DNA from: Flavobacteriales bacterium
GTDB taxonomy: Bacteria; Bacteroidota; Bacteroidia; Flavobacteriales_F; PHOS-HE28
DNA: 64,000 nt
Assembly: GCA_020635725.1 (NCBI GenBank)
Contig: JACJZF010000001.1
Location: forward strand, 372,001-436,000
Direction: 5' to 3'
Below the pieces are notes generated by a model. The model saw only the letters and a program-made list of their open reading frames with translations, was not told the origin of the DNA and did not search any database. A program made the translations under genes and the position numbers. Every line of letters begins with the position of its first letter. Positions within the stretch are counted from its first letter, which is position 1. Shown here in pieces: positions 25,896-33,433 of the stretch.

Positions 25896-26897
25896 TCAGG
25901 CGGGCACGCCGCGCAACAGGCCTTTCCGAACCAGGAGCTCCGCGATCTGCACGGCATTGGTCGCGGCACCCTTGCGCAGATTGTCCGCGACGACCCACAG
26001 ATTGATCGTGCGAGGCTGCGATTCATCGCGGCGCAGACGGCCCACGAAGACCTCATCGCGGCCATCGGCCAGCATGGGCATGGGGTACTGATCGTTGGTC
26101 GGGTCGTCGTGCAACGCGATTCCGGGGGCCTCGCTCAACAAGCGACGCACCTCGTTCAGTTCGAAGTCCCGCGCGAACTGCACGTTCAGCGATTCGCTGT
26201 GGCCGCCGGTCACCGGCACGCGAACGGCCGTGGCCGTCACGCGGATGGCAGGGTCGAGGATCTTCTTCGTCTCATTCACCAGCTTCATCTCCTCCTTCGT
26301 GTAGCCGTTCTCGACGAATGCATCGCATCGCGGGATCACGTTGCGGTCGATGGTGAAGGGATAAGCCATGTCGCCGCGGATGCCGTTCCGCTCATTCTCC
26401 ATCTGCTGCACGGCCTTCGCCCCGGTGCCGGTCACGCTCTGGTATGTGGAGACGACGACGCGCTCGACCTGATAGGCCCTGTGCAGCGGGGCCAGCGCCA
26501 GCACCATCTGGATCGTGCTGCAGTTCGGGTTGGCGATGATCCGGTCTTCCCGGGTGAGTGCCTCGCCGTTGATCTCGGGCACCACCAGTTTCTTGTCCGG
26601 CATCATGCGCCACGCGCTGCTGTTGTCGATCACCGTGCAGCCCACCTCGGCGAAGCGAGGCGCCCATTCGAGCGACGTGCCGCCGCCCGCCGAGAACAGG
26701 GCGATATCGGGCTTGGCGGCCAGGGCGTCCTCCATGCTCATCACGGCGATCGGCCGGCCGCGGAAGATGATCGGCGTGCCCACGCTCTTGGCGGTGGCCA
26801 CCGGCAAGATCTCATCGCACGGGAAGCCGCGCTCCTCGAGCACCTTCAACATGACCCCGCCGACAAGGCCGGTGGCTCCGACGACCGCTACTTTCAT
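25896..26897 (-). CDS. asd: Aspartate-semialdehyde dehydrogenase
   Basis: A 333-residue NADP enzyme converting aspartyl phosphate to the semialdehyde in lysine, diaminopimelate, threonine and methionine synthesis. The N-terminal VAVVGATGLVGG binds NADP; the catalytic Cys126 is in IANPNCSTIQM; PVTGGHSESLNV and the end KGAATNAVQIAELL fit the family. The open frame runs 21 codons upstream, but the ATG at 26897 gives the canonical MKVAVVGATG start. It is divergent from the lamin-tail protein gene, with overlapping promoter signals. Confidence 0.96.
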   Translation of the reverse strand: MKVAVVGATGLVGGVMLKVLEERGFPCDEILPVATAKSVGTPIIFRGRPIAVMSMEDALAAKPDIALFSAGGGTSLEWAPRFAEVGCTVIDNSSAWRMMPDKKLVVPEINGEALTREDRIIANPNCSTIQMVLALAPLHRAYQVERVVVSTYQSVTGTGAKAVQQMENERNGIRGDMAYPFTIDRNVIPRCDAFVENGYTKEEMKLVNETKKILDPAIRVTATAVRVPVTGGHSESLNVQFARDFELNEVRRLLSEAPGIALHDDPTNDQYPMPMLADGRDEVFVGRLRRDESQPRTINLWVVADNLRKGAATNAVQIAELLVRKGLLRGVPA

Positions 26898-26924
26898 GAT
26901 GTTCAGGCAACGTGCTTCGAAGGC

Positions 26925-26932
26925 CGAAACTA
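26925..26932 (-). promoter_or_regulatory. -7-like element for asd (TAGTTTCG)
   Basis: TAnnTTCG variant on the minus strand, 27 bases before the asd ATG, directly adjoining a plus-strand candidate at 26933. Confidence 0.4.
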
Positions 26933-26940
26933 TACCTTTC
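26933..26940 (+). promoter_or_regulatory. Possible -7 element (TACCTTTC)
   Basis: One mismatch to TAnnTTTG, 18 bases before the ATG at 26959, back-to-back with the asd element. Confidence 0.3.
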
Positions 26941-26958
26941 CCTCCGAGGCTTCCCCGC

Positions 26959-29562
26959 ATGGAACGACGTATTCATCTGCTTCTTGCCTGCCTATCCATC
27001 ACCGCATCGGCGTTCGCGCAGGTGACCGACGATTTCTCCGATGGCGATTTCACCGCGGGTACGATTTGGTCGGGCAGCACGGCGCTGTTCACGGTGGTGG
27101 ATGACGCGGGCAACCAGCGCCTGCGCAGCAACAGCGCGGGTGCGGCCAACTATTACCTGAGCACGCCCAGCACCGTGGTGGACGACGCGTATTGGGAGAT
27201 CTTCCTCGATCTGCGCTTCGCCACGAGTGGCGCCAACTACGTGGATCTGTACCTGATGAGCAGCGCCGCTGACCTGAGCAGCGGGGTGAACGGATACTTT
27301 CTTCGCATCGGTGGCACGGCCGATCGGCTGGAGCTCTTCCGCAGCGATGCCGGCACCGCCGCGAGCACGGGGCTGCAGAGTCCCGATGGCGTGGTGAACA
27401 GCAGCACCAGCAATCCGTTCCGCGTGAAGGTGACACGGTCGGGTGCAGGGCTCTTCACGCTCCAGTACGATGATGGCGCCACAGGGAGTTATGTATCCGC
27501 TGGAAGCACTGCTGATGCGACACATGCCAGCGCTACGCATTTCGGCCTGCGGATCGAGCAGAGCTCCGCGGCCAGCGTGATCAACAACCACTTCTTCGAC
27601 GACATCGTGGTTGATTTGATTCCGGTGGATAATACGCCACCCTCGATCACGTCCGTCATAGCGACCAGCGCAACGGAAGTGGATGTGCTCTACTCCGAGC
27701 CGCTCGACCCGGCCTTCATCGGCACCTACGACATCACGCCGTTCATCGGGGTGAGCGGCCAGGTGCTTGATGGCACGAACCCGGCCTTGGTGCATGTGAC
27801 AGCGGCCCTCGCCCTGACCAGCGGCAACACCTACGACCTTCTCCCAAGCGGTGCCCGTGATCCGGCGGGTAACGTGTACGCCGGACCTGCGCAGATCACA
27901 TTCAGCTATTTCGTGCCGGATGCCGCGCTGCCGGGAGAGGTCTTGATCAACGAGATCATGGCCGACCCCACGCCGGTCGTAGGACTCCCCGAAGCGGAGT
28001 TCGTGGAGATCGTGAATGTGACAACGGACAAGACCTTCGACCTGGAAGGCTGGGTGATCACCGACGGCAGCACGAATGGAACGCTGCCCGCCTTCACGCT
28101 TTCGCCGGGTGAGCATGCCATCATCGTGGATGACGCGACGGCCGCGCTCTTCGCCGCATACCCGAACGTGATCGTGGTGACGACCTTCCCCTCATTGAAC
28201 AACGATGGCGATCCGCTGGAGCTGCGCGATGCAGGGGCTGTGGTCATCAACGCGGTGGAGTACTCTTCCTCGTGGTACGAGGATGCGGTGAAGGCATTGG
28301 GCGGATGGACGTTGGAGCGGATCGATCCGACAGCTCCCTGCAGCGGAGCGAGCAATTGGAAGGCGAGCAACCATCCCTCCGGCGGCACCCCATCGGCGCA
28401 GAACAGCGTGTATGCGATCGTGCCGGACAACACACCGCCCGCCGTGGTCTCGGTGCAAGTGGATGGCCCCACCAGCATCACGGTCCAATTCAGCGAAGCG
28501 ATGGATGTGGGAAGCCTTGCCACGGGCAGCTACACCATCGCTCCGGCAATCACCGTCACCGGTGTGCTCGTGCTGGGGTCGAGCAGCGTTCAGCTGACCT
28601 TGGGCGCAGCGCTCACCGTGGGAGCGCTCTACCAAGTCACGGTGACACAGGTGAGCGATTGCCCGGGCAACCTTATCGGAACGGGCAATACGGCGCAATT
28701 CGCCCTGCCCGAACCAGTGGCTGCCGGCGATGTCGTCATCAACGAGGTGCTCTATGATCCGGTGACGGGCGGGAGCGACTTCGTGGAGCTGTATAACCGC
28801 TCGAACAAGACATTGAGCGTCGCGGGCTGGATGCTGGCCAATGTCTCGAGCGGGGTGGTCGGTGCCGGTCAGGCCATCACCGCACACTCATACATCCTGC
28901 TACCTGGCGAGTTCGTGCTGATCACGGAGAACGCGGCGAGCACGGCAGCGCTCTACCCGCAGAGCCATACCGACCGCTTCATCGAGACGGACATGCCGAG
29001 CTACAACAACGGCAACGGCAGCGTGGTGCTGCTGGCGCCCGACGGCACGCAGCTCGACCGCTTCGACTACGACGACGAACTGCACTTCGCATTGGTGAAC
29101 AAGCCGGAAGGGTTCAGCTTGGAGCGCGTGAGCCCCGATCGTCCGACCAGCGACAACACCAACTGGCAGACCGCTTCGGATGTGGCCGGGCGCGCCACGC
29201 CAGGCTTCCAGAATTCCCAGTATTCCCGAACGGCGGAAGCATCGGGTGAGATGAGCATCGAGCCGGCCATCTTCTCACCGGACAACGATGGGTATCAAGA
29301 CGTGCTGACCATCGCTTACCGTTTCGACCAAGCCGGATTCGTTGGCACCATGCGCGTGCATGATCTCGCAGGGCGCGAGGTGCGCAGATTGATGGATAAC
29401 CAGCTCCTGGGAACCGATGGGGCCATCAGCTGGGATGGGATCACCGCGGATGCCAGCAAGGCACGCATGGGTCCTTACATCGTGGTCTTCGAGGTGTTCG
29501 ACCTGGAGGGCAACACGGAACTCTACAAGAAGACCGTGACCCTGGCGCACCGGCTCGACTGA
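26959..29562 (+). CDS. Secreted lamin-tail domain protein with FlgD-like C-terminal domain
   Basis: An 867-residue extracellular protein. A signal peptide (MERRIHLLLACLSITASAFA) is followed by a jelly-roll-like region (20-220), an Ig-like domain starting DNTPPSITSVIATSA (223-320), a lamin-tail domain starting GEVLINEIMADPTP (325-455), another Ig-like domain (490-585), a second lamin-tail domain with DVVINEVLYDPVTGG (590-715) and a C-terminal FlgD/gliding-type domain (770-867) with FSPDNDGYQDVLTIAY and MRVHDLAGREVRRL. This layout is common in Bacteroidota T9SS cargo. Likely a large surface or secreted structural/adhesive protein; no catalytic motif visible. Confidence 0.88.
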   Translation: MERRIHLLLACLSITASAFAQVTDDFSDGDFTAGTIWSGSTALFTVVDDAGNQRLRSNSAGAANYYLSTPSTVVDDAYWEIFLDLRFATSGANYVDLYLMSSAADLSSGVNGYFLRIGGTADRLELFRSDAGTAASTGLQSPDGVVNSSTSNPFRVKVTRSGAGLFTLQYDDGATGSYVSAGSTADATHASATHFGLRIEQSSAASVINNHFFDDIVVDLIPVDNTPPSITSVIATSATEVDVLYSEPLDPAFIGTYDITPFIGVSGQVLDGTNPALVHVTAALALTSGNTYDLLPSGARDPAGNVYAGPAQITFSYFVPDAALPGEVLINEIMADPTPVVGLPEAEFVEIVNVTTDKTFDLEGWVITDGSTNGTLPAFTLSPGEHAIIVDDATAALFAAYPNVIVVTTFPSLNNDGDPLELRDAGAVVINAVEYSSSWYEDAVKALGGWTLERIDPTAPCSGASNWKASNHPSGGTPSAQNSVYAIVPDNTPPAVVSVQVDGPTSITVQFSEAMDVGSLATGSYTIAPAITVTGVLVLGSSSVQLTLGAALTVGALYQVTVTQVSDCPGNLIGTGNTAQFALPEPVAAGDVVINEVLYDPVTGGSDFVELYNRSNKTLSVAGWMLANVSSGVVGAGQAITAHSYILLPGEFVLITENAASTAALYPQSHTDRFIETDMPSYNNGNGSVVLLAPDGTQLDRFDYDDELHFALVNKPEGFSLERVSPDRPTSDNTNWQTASDVAGRATPGFQNSQYSRTAEASGEMSIEPAIFSPDNDGYQDVLTIAYRFDQAGFVGTMRVHDLAGREVRRLMDNQLLGTDGAISWDGITADASKARMGPYIVVFEVFDLEGNTELYKKTVTLAHRLD

Positions 29563-29695
29563 TCGTCGGCCCGAACGAGCTGTCAGTGCTCGGTTTTGTA
29601 GTGGGGCTTCTGGTTCTCATGGGCTCTTTCGATGCCCCTGACCGGCAAAGGGGCCTGACCGCCAACAACTGACGCCGAGCCGCCTCTTCCTTGTT

Positions 29696-29726
29696 CGCAT
29701 TCTCCGCGAATCCGCGTCTCTGCGGC
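29696..29726. repeat. Lone right arm of the GxxExxY-cassette repeat
   Basis: 31 bp starting cgcattctccgcg and ending tctctgcggc, aligned without gaps to 4468-4498 and 37238-37268. No left arm is seen in the remaining 133 bases back to the stop at 29562, which hold no gene. The arm ends 30 bases before the aminotransferase ATG. Confidence 0.7.
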
Positions 29727-29756
29727 GCACTCCATTCCCCAACTTCGTCCCCTGAA

Positions 29757-31067
29757 ATGACCGAGCAACTCACCAAGAGCCACGAGCTCATCGCACGCCG
29801 CAAGGCAGCCGTGCCGAACGGCGTGGGCATGTTCAACCACGCCACGGCCGCCACGGCCAGCGGCGCCACCATCATCGATGCAGACGGCCGCGAGCTGATC
29901 GACTTCGCCGGTGGCATCGGCGTGGTGAACGCCGGACACTGCCCCCCGCCGGTGGTGAAGGCGATCCAGGAGCAAGCGGAGAAGTTCCTGCACGTGAGCT
30001 TCAATGTGGCCAGCTACGAGCCGTACATCGCGCTCTGCGAGAAGCTCAACGCGCTCTTGCCGCACGGCGGCCCTACGAAGACGCTGCTCGTGAGCACGGG
30101 TGCCGAAGCGGTGGAGAACGCGATCAAGATCGCCCGCCAGGCCACGGGCCGGAGCGGTGTGCTCTGCTTCACCGATGCTTTCCACGGCCGCACCATGATG
30201 GCCATGACGCTCACCAGCAAGGTGGGCTACAAGCCGGATTGCGGCCCCTTCGCGCCGGAGGTATACCGCACGCAATTCCCCAACCTCTTCCGTTATGGCG
30301 CGGGTCGGAGCGAGGCGGAGTTCGTCGAAGCGGAACTGCATCGCCTCGAAGAGCTCTCCCACAACCTCGTTGACCCCAAGCAGCTGGCGTGCGTGATCAT
30401 CGAGCTGGTGCAGGGGGAGGGCGGCTTCAACGTGGCGCCGAAGGCCTACGTGGAAGGCCTGCGTAAGTGGTGCGACCAGCACGGCATCCTGCTCATCTTC
30501 GATGAGATCCAGGCGGGCTTCGGCCGCACCGGCGCTTGGAGCGCGTACAGCCACTTCGGCGTGACGCCCGACCTGAGCACGTGGGCGAAGAGCCTGGGCA
30601 GCGGCCTGCCGATCGCGGCGGTGATGGGCAGGGCGGAGATCATGGACAAGGCCGGTCCGAGCAGCATCGGCGGCACATACATCGGCAGCCCCGTGAGCTG
30701 CGCAGCGGCACTCGCCACGCTCGATTACATGGAGGAGATCGACATCAACGCGAAAGGCAGGCATGTGGGCGAGGTGATCCGCAAGCGCTTCGAGAAGATG
30801 AAGGCAAAGCACGATTGCATCGGCGATGTGCGCGGCCTGGGCGCCATGATGGCCATGGAGTTCAACGTGAAGCGCGACCCGAACAAACCGGACGCCGACA
30901 CCTGCACGAAACTGATGAACGCTTGCGCCAAACGCGATCTCGTGGTGATCACCGCCGGAACGGACAAGAACGTGATCCGCGTGCTGAGCCCGCTCGTGAT
31001 CAGCGACGAGCTGCTGAACAAGGGGCTTGACATCATGGAGGAAGAGCTTGATCGAATTGCCGGGTGA
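29757..31067 (+). CDS. Class III pyridoxal-phosphate aminotransferase (GABA aminotransferase-like)
   Basis: A 436-residue aminotransferase. PLP-site features are the TGAEAVENAIKIAR phosphate-binding segment, FHGRTMMAMTLT, FDEIQAGFGRTG and the Schiff-base Lys278 in STWAKSLGSGLPIA. Sequence is closest in pattern to GABA/omega-amino-acid aminotransferases (IELVQGEGGFNVAP); acetylornithine-type activity cannot be excluded. It is followed after 80 bases by a nitrilase-family gene, suggesting that the pair handles an amino acid and an amide or ureido compound. No start-proximal promoter match was found apart from AACTTCG at 29741-29747. Confidence 0.9.
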   Translation: MTEQLTKSHELIARRKAAVPNGVGMFNHATAATASGATIIDADGRELIDFAGGIGVVNAGHCPPPVVKAIQEQAEKFLHVSFNVASYEPYIALCEKLNALLPHGGPTKTLLVSTGAEAVENAIKIARQATGRSGVLCFTDAFHGRTMMAMTLTSKVGYKPDCGPFAPEVYRTQFPNLFRYGAGRSEAEFVEAELHRLEELSHNLVDPKQLACVIIELVQGEGGFNVAPKAYVEGLRKWCDQHGILLIFDEIQAGFGRTGAWSAYSHFGVTPDLSTWAKSLGSGLPIAAVMGRAEIMDKAGPSSIGGTYIGSPVSCAAALATLDYMEEIDINAKGRHVGEVIRKRFEKMKAKHDCIGDVRGLGAMMAMEFNVKRDPNKPDADTCTKLMNACAKRDLVVITAGTDKNVIRVLSPLVISDELLNKGLDIMEEELDRIAG

Positions 31068-31103
31068 AGGCTGAATGTTGATTCGTGTTGGGGTTGCCCC
31101 GAC

Positions 31104-31131
31104 CTGCAACGGCCAACATCCAACTCCCAAC
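31104..31131. repeat. Heptanucleotide tandem repeat
   Basis: Four adjacent 7-mers ending AAC (ctgcaac, ggccaac, atccaac, tcccaac) in the 80-base spacer between the aminotransferase and nitrilase genes. A gttgggg at 31087-31093 could pair with the last unit. Confidence 0.5.
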
Positions 31132-31147
31132 GGTCTGACAATAGCGA

Positions 31148-32101
31148 ATGAAACCCTTCTCGATCGCCGGCATCCAGATGCGCACCAGCGCCGCCTACCC
31201 CAATGTGGAGGCGATGAAGACCAAGCTGGAACTGCTCATGGCCATCTACCCGTGGGTGGATATGGTCCTGTTCAGCGAGCTCTGCGCGTACGGCCCGCAC
31301 ATCCATCATGCGCAACCCGTGCCGGGAGAGTTCGAGCAGGAGATGTGCGCCATGGCGGCGAAGCACGGCATATGGCTGCTCCCGGGCAGCATCTTCGAGA
31401 AGAAGGACGGCTTGGTGTACAACACGGCGAGCGTGATCGACCCGGAGGGCAGCGTAGTGACGCGTTACCGGAAGATGTTCCCCTTCTATCCGTATGAGGT
31501 GGGGGTCACCGGCGGCAATGAGTTCTGCGTGTTCGATGTGCCCGATGTGGGGCGCTTCGGCGTCAGCATCTGCTACGACATGTGGTTCCCGGAGACCACG
31601 CGCACCCTGGCTGTGATGGGTGCGGAGGTGATCCTGCATCCCACGCTCACCGGCACCATTGATCGCGAGATCGAACTGAGCATCGCGCGGGCGAGCGCGG
31701 CGATCAACCAGTGCTACTTCTTCGATATCAACGGGCTCGATGCCGGTGGCAGCGGGCGCAGCATCGTGTGCGGGCCCGAAGGGCGGATCATCTACCAGGC
31801 CGAGAACAACGAGGAGTTCATCCCCATCGAGATCAACTTGGAGAAGGTGCGCCGCAGCCGCGAGCTGGGCGTGCTGCGCCTGGGACAGCCATTGAAGAGC
31901 TTCCGCGACCGCCCCGTGGATTTCGGCATCTATGCGCCCGGCGCGAAGCATCCTGCGCTCGAGAGCCTGGGCCCGTTGATCAAGCCCATGCGCGTTCAGG
32001 AGATGAATGAGCTGGAGGTGAAGGACGAGACGCGCATGCCGCACGAGCCGCCGAAGCACATCGTCACCTCATTCCGCCCACCAAGCGAACAACCGCAATA
32101 G
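31148..32101 (+). CDS. Carbon-nitrogen hydrolase (nitrilase family)
   Basis: A 317-residue member of the nitrilase superfamily. The catalytic triad is readable: Glu44 in LFSELCAYG, Lys109 in RYRKMFPFYP and Cys142 in GVSICYDMWFPE. Such enzymes hydrolyse amides, nitriles or N-carbamyl compounds. The C-terminal 60 residues extend beyond the core and end in a hydrophilic tail. It lies between a class III aminotransferase and a VOC protein, all on one strand, with only 2 bases to the latter. Substrate is not predictable from sequence. Confidence 0.88.
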   Translation: MKPFSIAGIQMRTSAAYPNVEAMKTKLELLMAIYPWVDMVLFSELCAYGPHIHHAQPVPGEFEQEMCAMAAKHGIWLLPGSIFEKKDGLVYNTASVIDPEGSVVTRYRKMFPFYPYEVGVTGGNEFCVFDVPDVGRFGVSICYDMWFPETTRTLAVMGAEVILHPTLTGTIDREIELSIARASAAINQCYFFDINGLDAGGSGRSIVCGPEGRIIYQAENNEEFIPIEINLEKVRRSRELGVLRLGQPLKSFRDRPVDFGIYAPGAKHPALESLGPLIKPMRVQEMNELEVKDETRMPHEPPKHIVTSFRPPSEQPQ

Positions 32102-32103
32102 CC

Positions 32104-32595
32104 ATGGGAAGCCTTGCCGGACGCCAGCACATCAAGCTGAAGGATTTCATCAGTTGGTTCGAGATACCCGTGTATGACATCCGTCGTGCAGCGCGGTTCT
32201 ACGGAACGATCTACAACTTGGAGATGGAGGTCACCGGCAACGGGGAGTTCGCCATGGCCTACTTCCCGGCCGACAAGGGCATCGGCGGCGCGTTGATCTA
32301 CGGCCCCGGCTGCGTGCCGAGCGATACAGGAACCCTGGTCTACCTCAATGCTGGTAACGACCTCGACGGTATCCTGGGCCGCGTCGATCTCGCGGGTGGT
32401 CGCGTGATCATGCCGCGTAGCGTGATCAGCGAGGCCGCTGGCAGCTTCGCGCTCTTCATCGACAGCGAAGGGAACCGGGTGGCCTTGCATGAGGGCGCTC
32501 CTCGCAGCATGAAGGCCGCGCCGTCCAAGGCGTCGAGCGCCGCAGTTGCGAAGAGGACGCCGGCAAAGAAGTCCACAAGCCGCAAGAAGCGCTAG
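32104..32595 (+). CDS. VOC (glyoxalase/bleomycin-resistance fold) protein
   Basis: A 163-residue protein. Residues 17-125 form a single VOC unit with FEIPVYDIRRAARFYGTIY, LVYLNAGNDLDGILGRVDL and the final FALFIDSEGNRVALHE, which carries the last metal-ligand Glu position. The last 30 residues are Lys/Ala/Ser-rich (AKRTPAKKSTSRKKR), resembling a nucleic-acid-binding tail. Function is unknown; VOC proteins include dioxygenases, isomerases and antibiotic-binding proteins. It starts 2 bases after the nitrilase stop, and its stop overlaps the convergent gene's stop in a shared CTAG. Confidence 0.85.
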   Translation: MGSLAGRQHIKLKDFISWFEIPVYDIRRAARFYGTIYNLEMEVTGNGEFAMAYFPADKGIGGALIYGPGCVPSDTGTLVYLNAGNDLDGILGRVDLAGGRVIMPRSVISEAAGSFALFIDSEGNRVALHEGAPRSMKAAPSKASSAAVAKRTPAKKSTSRKKR

Positions 32596-33251
32596 GCCCG
32601 TTTCGTGCTGCGCAGGCGAAAGAGCACGCCCGCACAGAGGTTCGTGTCCCAGGTCGCGTAGCCATTACCGCGTGCCCAGCTTCCAACGCCTGGACATACG
32701 TGTGCGCCGAGGGTAAGTCGCAGTCGGTCTGCGACAGGCAATTCTGCCGAGAGTCCGATCCGCCAATGACCATCGCGAATCGCGAAGCCACGTTCGACCA
32801 GACCCGTGACCAATGTGCTATCAGCCTCTCCTGGCAAGGCCTCTTCGAAGAAATCCACACCGCTTCGCTTCTCCTTCAATTCGAATCCTATCACCGGCCC
32901 GAGGTCGAAGAAGAGACCGAATCTGCGGCTCAAGGGCCATCGTATCTCCGTGGATAGCCACATCAGTGAGGAGGTGATGTCGTATTCCTCCATGCGGTTG
33001 ATGTTCCGGGCGCGCAAGTGATAGCTGCGTTCGCCATAGTCCACCCCGATCCGGAAGCCTGTCTCTCCTTTCTTCCCTTCCACGACTTGGATCCCGGCCA
33101 TCCAGCCGTGGGTATTGGTCAACGCCTGTCTCGCCTCCCAGACACCCTGAAAGATGAGGGGGCCTCCCTGGATTCCGATGCCGTATTGGGCGAGAAGAAT
33201 CCCTTGGACTGCGATCGCGCCGAACAAGAGAGTGGCTACACGTTGAAGCAT
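32592..33251 (-). CDS. Outer-membrane beta-barrel-like protein
   Basis: A 219-residue protein from the ATG at 33251, with signal peptide MLQRVATLLFGAIAVQG and cleavage near LLAQ. The mature part alternates hydrophobic and polar residues with Gly/aromatic turns (GFRIGVDYGERSYHL, FGLFFDLGPVIGFEL, LRLTLGAHVCPGVG) and ends on a strand-like LCAGVLFRLRSTKRA, as expected for a small outer-membrane beta-barrel. Role unknown. Its stop codon overlaps that of the VOC gene on the other strand. Confidence 0.65.
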   Translation of the reverse strand: MLQRVATLLFGAIAVQGILLAQYGIGIQGGPLIFQGVWEARQALTNTHGWMAGIQVVEGKKGETGFRIGVDYGERSYHLRARNINRMEEYDITSSLMWLSTEIRWPLSRRFGLFFDLGPVIGFELKEKRSGVDFFEEALPGEADSTLVTGLVERGFAIRDGHWRIGLSAELPVADRLRLTLGAHVCPGVGSWARGNGYATWDTNLCAGVLFRLRSTKRA

Positions 33252-33304
33252 GCTTTGCGGCAACGCTGAGAATCACCTCTTTGGTATCGGAGAATCCTGC
33301 CGCC

Positions 33305-33433
33305 CCGGTCTCATTGGATTCGGTTCACCTTTTCTTTCCAGGGGCCCTCACGAATTCGACCGTTCCGGTCTCATTTGTTCAGCTCACCCTATTCCTTCAA
33401 AGGACTTCACGAATTCGGCCTTTCAGGCCTCAT
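33305..33433 (-). repeat. Tandem 59/60-bp partial copies of the lysS 3' end
   Basis: On the minus strand the lysS end ATGAGGCCTGAAAGGCCG (MRPERPNS and stop) is followed by a copy (ATGAGACCGGAACGGTCG, MRPERSNS and stop) and a shorter third copy (ATGAGACCGGGGCGG). The ATGs are at 33433, 33374 and 33314, spaced 59 and 60 bp. Spacers between copies also align partly. Confidence 0.75.

Noticed and set aside
29583..31130. 515-codon minus-strand frame opposite the aminotransferase
   Set aside because: Antisense to an intact aminotransferase with all active-site residues; composition typical of shadow frames.
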